A stretch of DNA of 64,000 nucleotides, taken from contig NZ_AP018400.1 of the NCBI RefSeq assembly GCF_003609975.1, forward strand, positions 31,001-95,000, read 5' to 3'. Positions 19,678 to 26,452 of this stretch are shown here, one piece after another. Under the pieces are notes generated by a model. That model made no database searches. It had not been told where the DNA came from and saw only the letters and a program-made list of their open reading frames with translations. Made by a program: the position numbers and the translations under genes. The DNA is from Streptococcus ruminantium. GTDB taxonomy: Bacteria > Bacillota > Bacilli > Lactobacillales > Streptococcaceae. The first letter of the stretch is position 1. Every line of letters starts with the position of its first letter.

Positions 19678-19821
19678 ATGAAAGATTTAGGTTATCTATC
19701 ACTGACTCAGGAAGAGTTGGCTGAACATCATGGTGGTGCGATTTTTCTACCTGTTTGGTTATTAGGAAAATCAAAACCAGTAGCACCAGGTAAACATCGT
19801 ATTCCAATTATTCTACTATAG
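19678..19821 (+). CDS. Double-glycine leader peptide, putative bacteriocin
   Basis: This 47-residue peptide has a typical double-glycine leader, LSLTQEELAEHHGG, cleaved before AIFLPVWLL, which leaves a 27-residue product that is hydrophobic at both ends with a basic, proline-containing centre (GKSKPVAPGKH). GAAAGGAG is 8 bases before ATG 19678. It is the first peptide gene behind the ComX boxes. It could be a bacteriocin or a signal peptide; it resembles neither of the other families in this locus. Export and cleavage by the C39 transporter at 22495 is likely. Confidence 0.65.
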   Translation: MKDLGYLSLTQEELAEHHGGAIFLPVWLLGKSKPVAPGKHRIPIILL

Positions 19822-19873
19822 TGGGAAATACGGTTGGTATCAACAATCATAAAAAGACTAAAGGAGAAAAACT

Positions 19874-20062
19874 ATGACAACACTTGAAGCATTGGAAAAC
19901 AATTATGTAACCCTGACAGAAGCGGAACTGGTGGATACTGAGGGTGGGATTGCACCGGTAATAGTAGCGTTTGGAGTGGCTGCTTTTAAAGGTTTTTCTG
20001 TAACTGGAGGAGCAATTATACTGGGGACTAGCTTGTACAAAGCAGGACAAGGTTTAAAATAG
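19874..20062 (+). CDS. Class II bacteriocin precursor, copy A
   Basis: This 62-residue precursor has a double-glycine leader ending DTEGG and a mature peptide of about 37 residues starting IAPVIVAFG, with small-residue motifs GGAIILG that could make helix-helix contact as in two-peptide bacteriocins. A site AAAGGAG lies ahead of ATG 19874. A sister copy is at 20538. The next gene encodes a small membrane protein in the position of an immunity gene. It is a likely substrate of the exporter at 22495. Confidence 0.8.
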   Translation: MTTLEALENNYVTLTEAELVDTEGGIAPVIVAFGVAAFKGFSVTGGAIILGTSLYKAGQGLK

Positions 20063-20079
20063 CATTTAAGGTTAGGTTC

Positions 20080-20253
20080 ATGAAAAAATTTTTTAAAGGA
20101 TTATTTGCTGGCAGCCTTTATACATCTTATATCTTGTTGTTAGCCTGGTCACTCTTGCACTTAGAAAAATTACCAGTGGAAAATGGTATTTTACTAATAG
20201 TGTTGACCTACTATATTAACAAACAAAACTTATTTAAGAGATTAAAAAATTAA
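20080..20253 (+). CDS. Small membrane protein, putative bacteriocin immunity, copy A
   Basis: This 57-residue protein begins MKKFFKGLFAG and has two hydrophobic segments (about 14-28 and 36-45) with a basic C-terminus NLFKRLKN. Its place after a bacteriocin gene suggests an immunity protein acting in the membrane, as with small Blp/Pnc immunity-type proteins; this is inferred from position and size. The DNA is identical to 20744-20917. The gene ends 18 bases before the next peptide gene. Confidence 0.65.
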   Translation: MKKFFKGLFAGSLYTSYILLLAWSLLHLEKLPVENGILLIVLTYYINKQNLFKRLKN

Positions 20254-20271
20254 AATACGAAGGAGTAATAA

Positions 20272-20454
20272 ATGAAAACATTGACAATTGAAAATGGATT
20301 TGTCGCTTTGAATGAGGAAGAATTGACAGCAGTTGAGGGAGGAATCGGTCCAGCTGTTGTAGCGATTCCGGCTGGAGTTAAAATTGCAGGATATGTTGTT
20401 GGAGGTCTCACTGCTGCAGGTATTGCTGCGTGGGGTTACTTTAGTTCACGCTAG
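20272..20454 (+). CDS. Class II bacteriocin precursor, MKTLTIENGF type, copy A
   Basis: The 60-residue precursor carries leader FVALNEEELTAVEGG and a mature peptide of about 36 residues, IGPAVVAIPAG..., rich in Gly and Ala with a AAGIAAWGYF end. GAAGGAG precedes the ATG. Its leader is almost the same as that of the gene at 20936, but the mature parts differ, so the two products probably have different targets or partners. Together with the gene at 19874 it may form a two-peptide bacteriocin. Confidence 0.8.
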   Translation: MKTLTIENGFVALNEEELTAVEGGIGPAVVAIPAGVKIAGYVVGGLTAAGIAAWGYFSSR

Positions 20455-20537
20455 AGAAAAATCGTATTCCAATTATTCTACTATAGTGGGAAATCCGGTT
20501 AGTACCAACAATAATCAAAAACTAAAGGAGAAAAACT

Positions 20538-20726
20538 ATGACAGCATTTGAAACATTGGAAAACAATTATGTAACCCTGACAGAAGCGGAACTGGGGGAT
20601 ACTGAGGGTGGGATTGACTCGGTAATAGCAGCGTTTGGAGTGATTGCTTTTAAAAGTTTTTCTGTAACTGGAGGAGCAATTATACTGGGGACTAGCTTGT
20701 ACAAAGCAGGACAAGGTTTAAAATAG
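20538..20726 (+). CDS. Class II bacteriocin precursor, copy B
   Basis: This is the sister of the gene at 19874, with leader ending DTEGG and mature peptide starting IDSVIAAFG. The last 21 residues are the same as in copy A, while changes gather in the leader and the first part of the mature peptide (A-S, V-A, G-S exchanges). It is therefore a recent duplicate in which one end of the toxin is changing. It precedes an identical copy of the 57-residue membrane protein gene. Confidence 0.8.
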   Translation: MTAFETLENNYVTLTEAELGDTEGGIDSVIAAFGVIAFKSFSVTGGAIILGTSLYKAGQGLK

Positions 20727-20743
20727 CATTTAAGGTTAGGTTC

Positions 20744-20917
20744 ATGAAAAAATTTTTTAAAGGATTATTTGCTGGCAGCCTTTATACATCTTATATCTTG
20801 TTGTTAGCCTGGTCACTCTTGCACTTAGAAAAATTACCAGTGGAAAATGGTATTTTACTAATAGTGTTGACCTACTATATTAACAAACAAAACTTATTTA
20901 AGAGATTAAAAAATTAA
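20744..20917 (+). CDS. Small membrane protein, putative bacteriocin immunity, copy B
   Basis: This gene is identical in every base to 20080-20253 and gives the same 57-residue two-segment membrane protein. Identity of this gene next to toxin genes that have diverged suggests that immunity is kept constant by selection or by recombination between copies. Function is inferred only from position and form. Confidence 0.65.
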   Translation: MKKFFKGLFAGSLYTSYILLLAWSLLHLEKLPVENGILLIVLTYYINKQNLFKRLKN

Positions 20918-20935
20918 AATACGAAGGAGTAATAA

Positions 20936-21130
20936 ATGAAAACATTGACAATTGAAAATGGATTTGTCGCTTTGAACGAGGAAGAATTGACAGCAGTTGA
21001 GGGAGGACTTGCTCCGGTTATCATTGGTGGTGTTGCAATTGGTTGGAAAGTTATTGGAGGAGTGGTAGGAGTTGTTGGAACAGGACTAACGATTGGTGCA
21101 GCAGCAGGATATTATGCTAATCGGCCTTAG
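20936..21130 (+). CDS. Class II bacteriocin precursor, MKTLTIENGF type, copy B
   Basis: The 64-residue precursor has the leader FVALNEEELTAVEGG shared with the gene at 20272, but the mature part LAPVIIGGVAIGWKV is new and ends in AAAGYYANRP. It is very rich in Gly, Val and Ile, with GxxxG-like spacing (GGVVGVVGTGLTIG). The leader-toxin junction is exactly where homology with copy A stops, as expected for cassette exchange at the leader. Confidence 0.8.
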   Translation: MKTLTIENGFVALNEEELTAVEGGLAPVIIGGVAIGWKVIGGVVGVVGTGLTIGAAAGYYANRP

Positions 21131-21146
21131 AGGGGATTGAGAAACT

Positions 21147-21332
21147 ATGAAAGTTTTAAAATTTTGGCCCGAATTCTTTATTTTATTGACATCATTGCTA
21201 TATTTGACTGTATATATTTTGAACGACTTAAGTGTGTACAAAGTACCAGAGGAAATTATTTCCATTGATATACCTTTTATGTCGCTGATGTTACTATTTG
21301 TTGTTTTAATTTATAGGGAAAAGAGAGGATAA
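21147..21332 (+). CDS. Small membrane protein, putative immunity protein
   Basis: A 61-residue protein with two hydrophobic segments (about residues 9-27 and 41-56) and a basic tail YREKRG. It follows the bacteriocin gene at 20936 by 16 bases and precedes another by 3 bases. It is not similar to the 57-residue proteins, so each toxin type seems to have its own partner. Immunity function is inferred from context. Confidence 0.6.
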   Translation: MKVLKFWPEFFILLTSLLYLTVYILNDLSVYKVPEEIISIDIPFMSLMLLFVVLIYREKRG

Positions 21333-21335
21333 AAC

Positions 21336-21491
21336 ATGGATAAATATAATAGTTTAACGGAACAAGAGCTTTTTGCTACGGAGGGAGGACTTGAGCCAAT
21401 AACTGTTGCAATAGGAATCGGAACCTTGTTGGTTTCCTCCATTAAGATTGGTTACGATTTTGGCAAAGATTTAGCACGTCGAAAACGATAA
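21336..21491 (+). CDS. Double-glycine bacteriocin precursor, short
   Basis: This 51-residue frame was found by eye. It begins MDKYNSLTEQELFATEGG, a short double-glycine leader, followed by a 33-residue peptide LEPITVAIGIG... with a very basic end (AKDLARRKR-like: KDLARRKR). It starts only 3 bases after the preceding gene, with AGAGAGGA as ribosome site. The mature part resembles the mature part of the decayed gene at 21851 in its GKE/GKD-F...A-basic tail. Confidence 0.7.
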   Translation: MDKYNSLTEQELFATEGGLEPITVAIGIGTLLVSSIKIGYDFGKDLARRKR

Positions 21492-21545
21492 TGATTGGGG
21501 CTATGTAGACAGCTGTAGAGAAAAAAATAAAAATGGGAGAAAAAC

Positions 21546-21737
21546 ATGATTTCCAACATTATTGCCCATATAAATATAAAACTTTTTAGTCTAATTTTGC
21601 TAGCTGGCTATTGCTTTCTTTTGGTCAATTATCCAGAAAAAGTTGATTCATTTTTTGCAAAATTTTCCGTATCCTTTCTAGTGACATTTACGATTGTTAA
21701 TGAACTAGTCACTCTTGTTTATGGGATGAGCGGATAA
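21546..21737 (+). CDS. Small membrane protein, putative immunity protein
   Basis: This 63-residue protein has hydrophobic segments at about residues 11-27 and 40-58 and little else. It has GGGAG 7-8 bases before the ATG and stands between a bacteriocin gene and a terminator, the usual place of an immunity gene. No family is recognised, and the role rests on context. Confidence 0.55.
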   Translation: MISNIIAHINIKLFSLILLAGYCFLLVNYPEKVDSFFAKFSVSFLVTFTIVNELVTLVYGMSG

Positions 21738-21764
21738 ACCTATAGTTTTAGTACATATTTTTAT

Positions 21765-21799
21765 ATTGGGCAGAAATGTCCAATTTCTTTTATTTTTTT
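21765..21799 (+). terminator. Terminator between the two bacteriocin blocks
   Basis: ATTGGGCA (21765-21772) pairs with TGTCCAAT (21777-21784), one G-T pair, loop GAAA, then a T-rich run. Its T-run ends where the next ComX box begins. Confidence 0.75.
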
Positions 21800-21806
21800 A
21801 CGAATA
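21799..21806 (+). promoter_or_regulatory. ComX (cin/com) box 3, before the decayed peptide gene
   Basis: TACGAATA follows a run of T residues and precedes a GGGAGGGAAAGCTTCCC-type leader hairpin and AAGGAAAGGAG, so the promoter module is intact although the gene behind it is broken. Confidence 0.65.
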
Positions 21807-21850
21807 AACAAGTGGGAGGGAAAGCTTCCCTCAAGGAAAGGAGAAAAACT

Positions 21851-22016
21851 ATGACAGCATTTGAAACATTGGAAAACAATTATATAGCCCTAACAAAAGC
21901 AGAACCAATAGATACTGAGGGGGATTGATATTGCTGCACCAATTAAAGCTATCTTTAATGTAGGAAAAGAATTTGGACGTGCTTTAGCAGCAGGAAAAAG
22001 GTATGAAATATATTAA
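21851..22016 (+). pseudogene. Bacteriocin precursor with frameshift at the double-glycine site
   Basis: The frame opens MTAFETLENNYIALTKAE, a leader like that of the gene at 20538, and stops at 21926-21928 after TEGD. Compared with the sister gene, GAGGGTGGGATT has become GAGGGGGATT, two bases shorter, just at the glycine pair. Behind the shift the other frame (from 21924) runs IDIAAPIKAIFNVGKEFGRALAAG and ends at 22016, a plausible mature peptide. It is therefore a recent frameshift rather than old decay. A sequencing error is the other explanation. Confidence 0.7.
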
Positions 22017-22149
22017 AAATTTATATTCACGAGATGTAATTTTAATCGGTATCTTTTTACTAATGTCATGGTTTGCGGTACCAAGTATCATCGCTTCAAT
22101 TTTTAGTATTGGAAAAGAATTTGGTGAAGCACTTGCAAAATGGTTTTGA
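22003..22149 (+). CDS. Small membrane protein behind the broken bacteriocin gene
   Basis: A 48-residue frame overlaps the 3' end of the broken peptide gene. It has one long hydrophobic segment (about residues 12-35) and ends SIGKEFGEALAKWF, which resembles the end of the neighbouring toxin (NVGKEFGRALAAGKR). It sits where immunity genes sit in the other blocks. The shared tail could mean that immunity protein and toxin derive from each other, or contact the same partner. No family is recognised. Confidence 0.45.
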   Translation: MKYIKNLYSRDVILIGIFLLMSWFAVPSIIASIFSIGKEFGEALAKWF

Positions 22150-22208
22150 AAAGTTAAGATATAAAAGTAAGTAGAAGATAAAATGGTGCAATTTGAGATA
22201 ATCATAGT

Positions 22209-22325
22209 ATGGAAACTCATTTTGTGGCATTAACCGTACAATAATTATTTAGCAGAAACTTTGGAGTTGTTCCTCTTTTCTATGCAGGAGCGTTTGTAGG
22301 ATGTACGGAGACCAAACATCTATAA
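22209..22325 (+). pseudogene. Double-glycine peptide gene broken by a stop codon
   Basis: ATG 22209 reads METHFVALTVQ, then TAA at 22242-22244, and in the same frame LFSRNFGVVPLFYAGAFVG... to a stop at 22323-22325. If TAA were GAA the leader would read VALTVQELFSRNFG, close to the bacteriocin leaders upstream. No promoter or strong ribosome site is seen directly before it. I take it as a decayed peptide gene of 38 codons, with moderate doubt because it is short. Confidence 0.4.
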
Positions 22326-22367
22326 AACACATTGTTTTATTGTACTAAATGGTTTCTTAAATAGTTA

Positions 22368-22402
22368 ACGCATCATTTTTTTTGAAAAATGATGTGTTTT
22401 TT
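22368..22402 (+). terminator. Terminator before the exporter genes
   Basis: ACGCATCATTTTT (22368-22380) pairs with AAAAATGATGTGT (22385-22397), one G-T pair, followed by T residues. It separates the peptide genes from the exporter promoter. Confidence 0.8.
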
Positions 22403-22430
22403 GATTTATCTTCATTTTTTTAAATCTTTT

Positions 22431-22438
22431 TGCGAATA
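22431..22438 (+). promoter_or_regulatory. ComX (cin/com) box 4, exporter promoter
   Basis: TGCGAATA behind a T-rich stretch, followed by a GAGAGGGCTTCCTCT leader hairpin, 57 bases before the exporter ATG. It fits TNCGAATA and the same leader design as boxes 2 and 3. Confidence 0.65.
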
Positions 22439-22494
22439 AATGATAATGAGAGGGCTTCCTCTAAAAAATAAAGTTGATTGAAAAGAGAAAGATT

Positions 22495-24648
22495 ATGAAG
22501 TTTAGGAAACGGCATTATAGGGCTCAGGTGGATACACGAGATTGTGGTGTAGCCGCTCTTGCAATGATTTTGGAGTACCATCATTCTCATCATTCTTTGG
22601 CAAGTCTTCGAGAACTGGCTAAAACAACCATGGAAGGAACGACAGCTTTTGGACTAGTTAAAGTAGCCGAAGACTTGGGGCTTGAAACTCGCGCAATTCG
22701 AGCAGATATGTCCTTATTTGAGGTGGGAGATTTAACTTATCCCTTCATAGCTCATGTACTGAAAGATGGCAAGCTCATGCACTACTACGTTGTTACGGGT
22801 GCGGATGAGAAGACCATCCATATTGCAGATCCCGATCCTTCGGTCAAGTTAACCAAGTTAACTCGTGAACGATTTGAACAGGAATGGACAGGGGTATCCT
22901 TATTCATGGCTCCTAGACCGGAATATCAACCTCACAAAGAGAAGAAGCAAGGCTTGTTGTCTTTTGTTCCCTTGCTGGCAAAGCAAAAGAGATTGATTGG
23001 CAATATTATTTTGGCTACTCTTTTGGTGACGCTCATCAATATTGTTGGATCTTATTATCTACAATCCATCATTGATACCTATGTTCCAAATCAGATGAAG
23101 ACAACTTTGGGAGTTATCTCAATTGGTTTAGTTGTGGTGTATGCCTTGCAACAGTTGTTGTCTTACGCACAAGAGTATCTGCTCATTATACTAGGGCAAA
23201 GACTATCTATAGATGTTATCCTATCTTATATCAGACATGTATTCCATTTGCCAATGTCTTTTTTTGCAACACGGCGCACAGGGGAAATCGTTTCTCGCTT
23301 TACAGATGCAAACTCTATTATTGATGCTTTGGCAAGTACAATTCTATCTATTTTCTTAGATGTATCCATTATTTTGATTATTTCGGTTGTCTTATTTAGT
23401 CAGAACATTTACTTGTTTTTTATAGCTTTGTTGTCATTGCCGATTTATTCTGTCATTATTTTTGCATTTATGAAGCCATTTGAACGCATGAATCAGGAAG
23501 TAATGGAAACAAATGCTGTTTTGTCTTCTTCTATTATTGAAGACATCAATGGCATTGAAACAATTAAATCATTGACCAGTGAAAAACAACGTTATCAGAA
23601 AATTGATAAAGAATTTGTAGACTATCTGAAAAAATCTTTTGCCTATAACAAGGCAGAAGGACAACAAAAAGTGTTAAAGCGCTTGGCTCAGCTAGTGCTG
23701 AACGTGGCTATTTTGTGGTTGGGAGCAACTCTCGTCATGGACAATAAGATGACGCTCGGTCAGCTCATCACGTTCAATACCTTATTGGTCTACTTCACTA
23801 ATCCTCTGGAAAATATTATCAATCTACAAACAAAACTTCAAACAGCTCGTGTAGCAAATAATCGTCTCAATGAAGTTTATTTAGTTGAATCTGAGTTTGC
23901 GGATCAAAAGACAGTCACTGACTTGTCCCTGGTTTCAGGAGATATTGATTTTAGAGATGTTAGTTATAAATATGGGTATGGTGCAGATGTCTTGTCAGAC
24001 ATCAATTTGACAATCAAGCGTGGTGAGAAGATTTCTTTTGTCGGAGTTTCTGGATCAGGTAAAACAACGCTGGCCAAGATGATGGTAAATTTTTATGATC
24101 CTTATAAGGGGGAGATTAACTTGAACAATGTAAATCTCAACCAAATTGACAAGCATGCTTTGCGTCAGCACATCAATTACTTACCACAACAACCCTATAT
24201 TTTTAATGGAACTATTTTAGAGAATCTCTTGCTAGGTGCCAAAGAGGGAACCACTCAGGAGGATGTCTTGCGAGCAGTAGAAATTGCCTGTATCAGAGAA
24301 GACATTGAAAAAATGCCTCTGAATTATCAGACGGAGCTGACATCGGATGGATCAGGTATATCGGGTGGTCAACGCCAGCGCATCGCTCTGGCTCGAGCGT
24401 TGTTGACAGATGCTCCGATTATGATTTTGGATGAGGCTACCAGTAGTTTAGACATCCTGACGGAGAAGCGAATTGTTGATAATTTGCTCGCCTTGGATAA
24501 GACATTGATTTTTATTGTTCATCGTCTAACCATTGCGGAACGAACAGAGCGTGTCGTTGTACTTGATAAGGGAAAAATTGTGGAACAAGGTTGCCATAGA
24601 GAACTACTCGATCAACAGGGATTTTATGCACATTTAGTAAATAGTTAG
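22495..24648 (+). CDS. Peptidase-containing ABC exporter of ComA/BlpA type
   Basis: This 717-residue protein cuts double-glycine leaders and exports the peptides. The N-terminal C39 peptidase has its cysteine in TRDCGVAAL (Cys17), the histidine in GKLMHYYVV and the aspartate in IADPDPS. Six membrane segments follow (about 165-440), then the ATPase with GVSGSGKTT, SGGQRQR and MILDEATSS. Length and start match pneumococcal ComA (717). I chose ATG 22495 over an in-frame TTG at 22474. It follows a ComX box, so it is probably made in competent cells. Since S. suis uses ComRS and not a ComC peptide, its cargo should be the bacteriocins upstream. Confidence 0.92.
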   Translation: MKFRKRHYRAQVDTRDCGVAALAMILEYHHSHHSLASLRELAKTTMEGTTAFGLVKVAEDLGLETRAIRADMSLFEVGDLTYPFIAHVLKDGKLMHYYVVTGADEKTIHIADPDPSVKLTKLTRERFEQEWTGVSLFMAPRPEYQPHKEKKQGLLSFVPLLAKQKRLIGNIILATLLVTLINIVGSYYLQSIIDTYVPNQMKTTLGVISIGLVVVYALQQLLSYAQEYLLIILGQRLSIDVILSYIRHVFHLPMSFFATRRTGEIVSRFTDANSIIDALASTILSIFLDVSIILIISVVLFSQNIYLFFIALLSLPIYSVIIFAFMKPFERMNQEVMETNAVLSSSIIEDINGIETIKSLTSEKQRYQKIDKEFVDYLKKSFAYNKAEGQQKVLKRLAQLVLNVAILWLGATLVMDNKMTLGQLITFNTLLVYFTNPLENIINLQTKLQTARVANNRLNEVYLVESEFADQKTVTDLSLVSGDIDFRDVSYKYGYGADVLSDINLTIKRGEKISFVGVSGSGKTTLAKMMVNFYDPYKGEINLNNVNLNQIDKHALRQHINYLPQQPYIFNGTILENLLLGAKEGTTQEDVLRAVEIACIREDIEKMPLNYQTELTSDGSGISGGQRQRIALARALLTDAPIMILDEATSSLDILTEKRIVDNLLALDKTLIFIVHRLTIAERTERVVVLDKGKIVEQGCHRELLDQQGFYAHLVNS

Positions 24649-24653
24649 GAGAA

Positions 24654-26024
24654 ATGATGGAACATCAGCTATTAGAGAGTGGGGAATTTTACCATCGGCG
24701 TTATCATAATGCGGCAAGTAGAGTTATATTGCCAAGTTTTGCTTTATTAGTCTTTTTGATGATGTTTGCCTTCTTTGCTAAGAAAGAACTGACGGTAGTG
24801 ACTCGAGCAACTGTTGAGCCACTTCATGTTTTATCCAAAATTCAATCCACAAGCAACAATCCTATTAAGATGAATTATTTGAAAGAAAATCAGGAAGTTG
24901 CTGTGGGTGATGTTTTGGTTGAATATCAGTCTTCCAGTGAGCAGATTCAAGAAGAAGGTATTAAGAAAAAAATTACTCTGTTAAAGGAGCAATTATCTCA
25001 GCTTGAACTGTTGAAAAAGAGTTTAGAATCGGGAGAAAACCAGTTTCCTCAAGAGGATAAGTATGGTTATTCACAAACCTTTGTTGATTATCGAAATAAA
25101 TTATTGACATTGGAGAGCAATGTAGAGCAGCAGAATACCACGATTGCTGCTCAGAATGCAGCTATTAGTCAATCGCAGACGGAATTAGGTAATATAGTCA
25201 AAACCAGTCAAAAGGCATTGTCAGATTATAAGAATCTCAGAATGGCCATTCAATCTGACGCTGAAATTTCTGAGGATAATGCAGGTTATTCACTCTATGT
25301 GGGATATACAACTCAATTATCTCAAGTAACTGGTATAGCTGAAAAAACAACTCTTAAACAACAGATGTTAACGCAGGTAGATAACCAAATTAGTCAATTA
25401 GAAAATCAGTTGGCTACTTATCGGGTACAGTATGCTGGGGCGGGAGCTCAACAAGCCTATGCCACTAATTTAGATAGTCAGTCTGCATCGCTCAAATCCC
25501 AATATTTGACCAAGGTCGCCCAAGAGTGGACTTCTCTATCAAGTCAATTAGGTGAACTTGAAGGGACATTGGGGTTACAAGAAAATATGAGAGCTAAGAC
25601 AAAGATTGTAGCCAATCAAGCAGGAATTATTCATCTAAATAGTGAAGTTGAGGGAGCATCTATGATTGCAGAAGGTACGATCATTGCTCACATTTATCCG
25701 AGTTTGGCTGAGATTAAAAAGGTAAAAGTTACCGCCTATGTATCCTCGAAAGATGTTGCCAGCCTGTCTGAGGGAGATGTGATTCATTTTTCTGCTCAAG
25801 CTAGTCAAGCAGGACAGATTCGCCTGACTTCTACCATCACTTCTATTGCAACCAGTGCGACCAAGACAGAAGCAGGAAATTTCTTTAAGATTGAAGCGGA
25901 GGCAGACTTATCAAAAGCATTTGCTGAGAAAATACGGTATGGATTAGAAGGGAAATTTGTGGTAATTACAGGAGAGAAGACTTATTTTCAGTATATTGTA
26001 GATGAATTTTTAGGGAAAAAATAA
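24654..26024 (+). CDS. Exporter accessory protein of ComB/BlpB type
   Basis: This 456-residue membrane-fusion-type protein partners the ABC exporter in double-glycine peptide secretion. One membrane segment is at about residues 23-42 (LPSFALLVFLMMFAFFA), followed by a lipoyl-like half motif, a long coiled region (about 95-320, rich in Gln, Ser and Leu) and a beta-rich C-terminal part. It starts 5 bases after the exporter gene behind TTAGGAGAA, with a second ATG directly following. The pair and order are those of comAB and blpAB. Confidence 0.9.
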   Translation: MMEHQLLESGEFYHRRYHNAASRVILPSFALLVFLMMFAFFAKKELTVVTRATVEPLHVLSKIQSTSNNPIKMNYLKENQEVAVGDVLVEYQSSSEQIQEEGIKKKITLLKEQLSQLELLKKSLESGENQFPQEDKYGYSQTFVDYRNKLLTLESNVEQQNTTIAAQNAAISQSQTELGNIVKTSQKALSDYKNLRMAIQSDAEISEDNAGYSLYVGYTTQLSQVTGIAEKTTLKQQMLTQVDNQISQLENQLATYRVQYAGAGAQQAYATNLDSQSASLKSQYLTKVAQEWTSLSSQLGELEGTLGLQENMRAKTKIVANQAGIIHLNSEVEGASMIAEGTIIAHIYPSLAEIKKVKVTAYVSSKDVASLSEGDVIHFSAQASQAGQIRLTSTITSIATSATKTEAGNFFKIEAEADLSKAFAEKIRYGLEGKFVVITGEKTYFQYIVDEFLGKK

Positions 26025-26147
26025 TTTTTCTCTACTAGAGTAAAACTTTTTTGATAAGCTGGAGAAGTTTTTCAGTTTTCTTTAAGTTTTTTAAGCTATA
26101 ATTTAATCAAGCTAGAAATGGCGTAATCTTTTTCATACTAATCTCCT

Positions 26148-26185
26148 GAAAATACTGAACTCGTTGGGTTCAGTATTTTCATTTT
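26148..26185 (+). terminator. Strong terminator after the exporter operon
   Basis: GAAAATACTGAAC (26148-26160) and GTTCAGTATTTTC (26168-26180) form a perfect 13-bp stem with a 7-base loop, followed by ATTTT. The rest of the 428-base gap to ruvB is AT-rich without a credible gene; AAATGGCG near 26116 and CGCCATTT near 26236 are inverted around it. Confidence 0.8.
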
Positions 26186-26417
26186 ATGCTGTATTAGTTA
26201 CTACTTCAAACATACCAATATAACACATTAGAGATGCGCCATTTTTGTAATCATGAGATGGAAAAATAATAAATCATCAAAAAGGTTGAAAGATACTCAG
26301 TCCAGGTCTCATTGTGGAGAGGAGATAGGTATTTTCTGTGTTTTGTAGAACTTATAAAGCCAAAAATAACGGATTTTGGAATTTTTATCCTTGTAAGCGG
26401 TTCTTTTATTTTCTCAA

Positions 26418-26446
26418 TTGGACTGCTGCCAAAGCTGTGTTATAAT
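26418..26446 (+). promoter_or_regulatory. ruvB promoter placing the transcript start on the ATG
   Basis: TTGGAC (26418-26423), 17 bases, TATAAT (26441-26446). Only six bases separate the -10 from the ruvB ATG at 26453, and no ribosome site exists, so the transcript is predicted to be leaderless. Confidence 0.75.
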
Positions 26447-26452
26447 AGTTTT

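Larger units (their letters stand above)
19796..21007 (+). repeat. Tandem duplication, period 664 bp, of a bacteriocin-immunity block
   Basis: The stretch 19796-20343 is repeated at 20461-21007. Each copy holds a MT-type peptide gene, a 57-residue membrane protein gene and the leader of an MKTLTIENGF-type peptide gene. Similarity stops at the double-glycine codons of the last gene (20344 and 21008), after which the mature peptides differ completely. The 57-residue genes are identical base for base. Confidence 0.9.

Noticed and set aside
26312..26452. Longer RuvB with a 47-residue N-terminal extension.
   Set aside because: The extension lacks any conserved RuvB sequence, starts at TTG and covers the promoter; the family start is at 26453.
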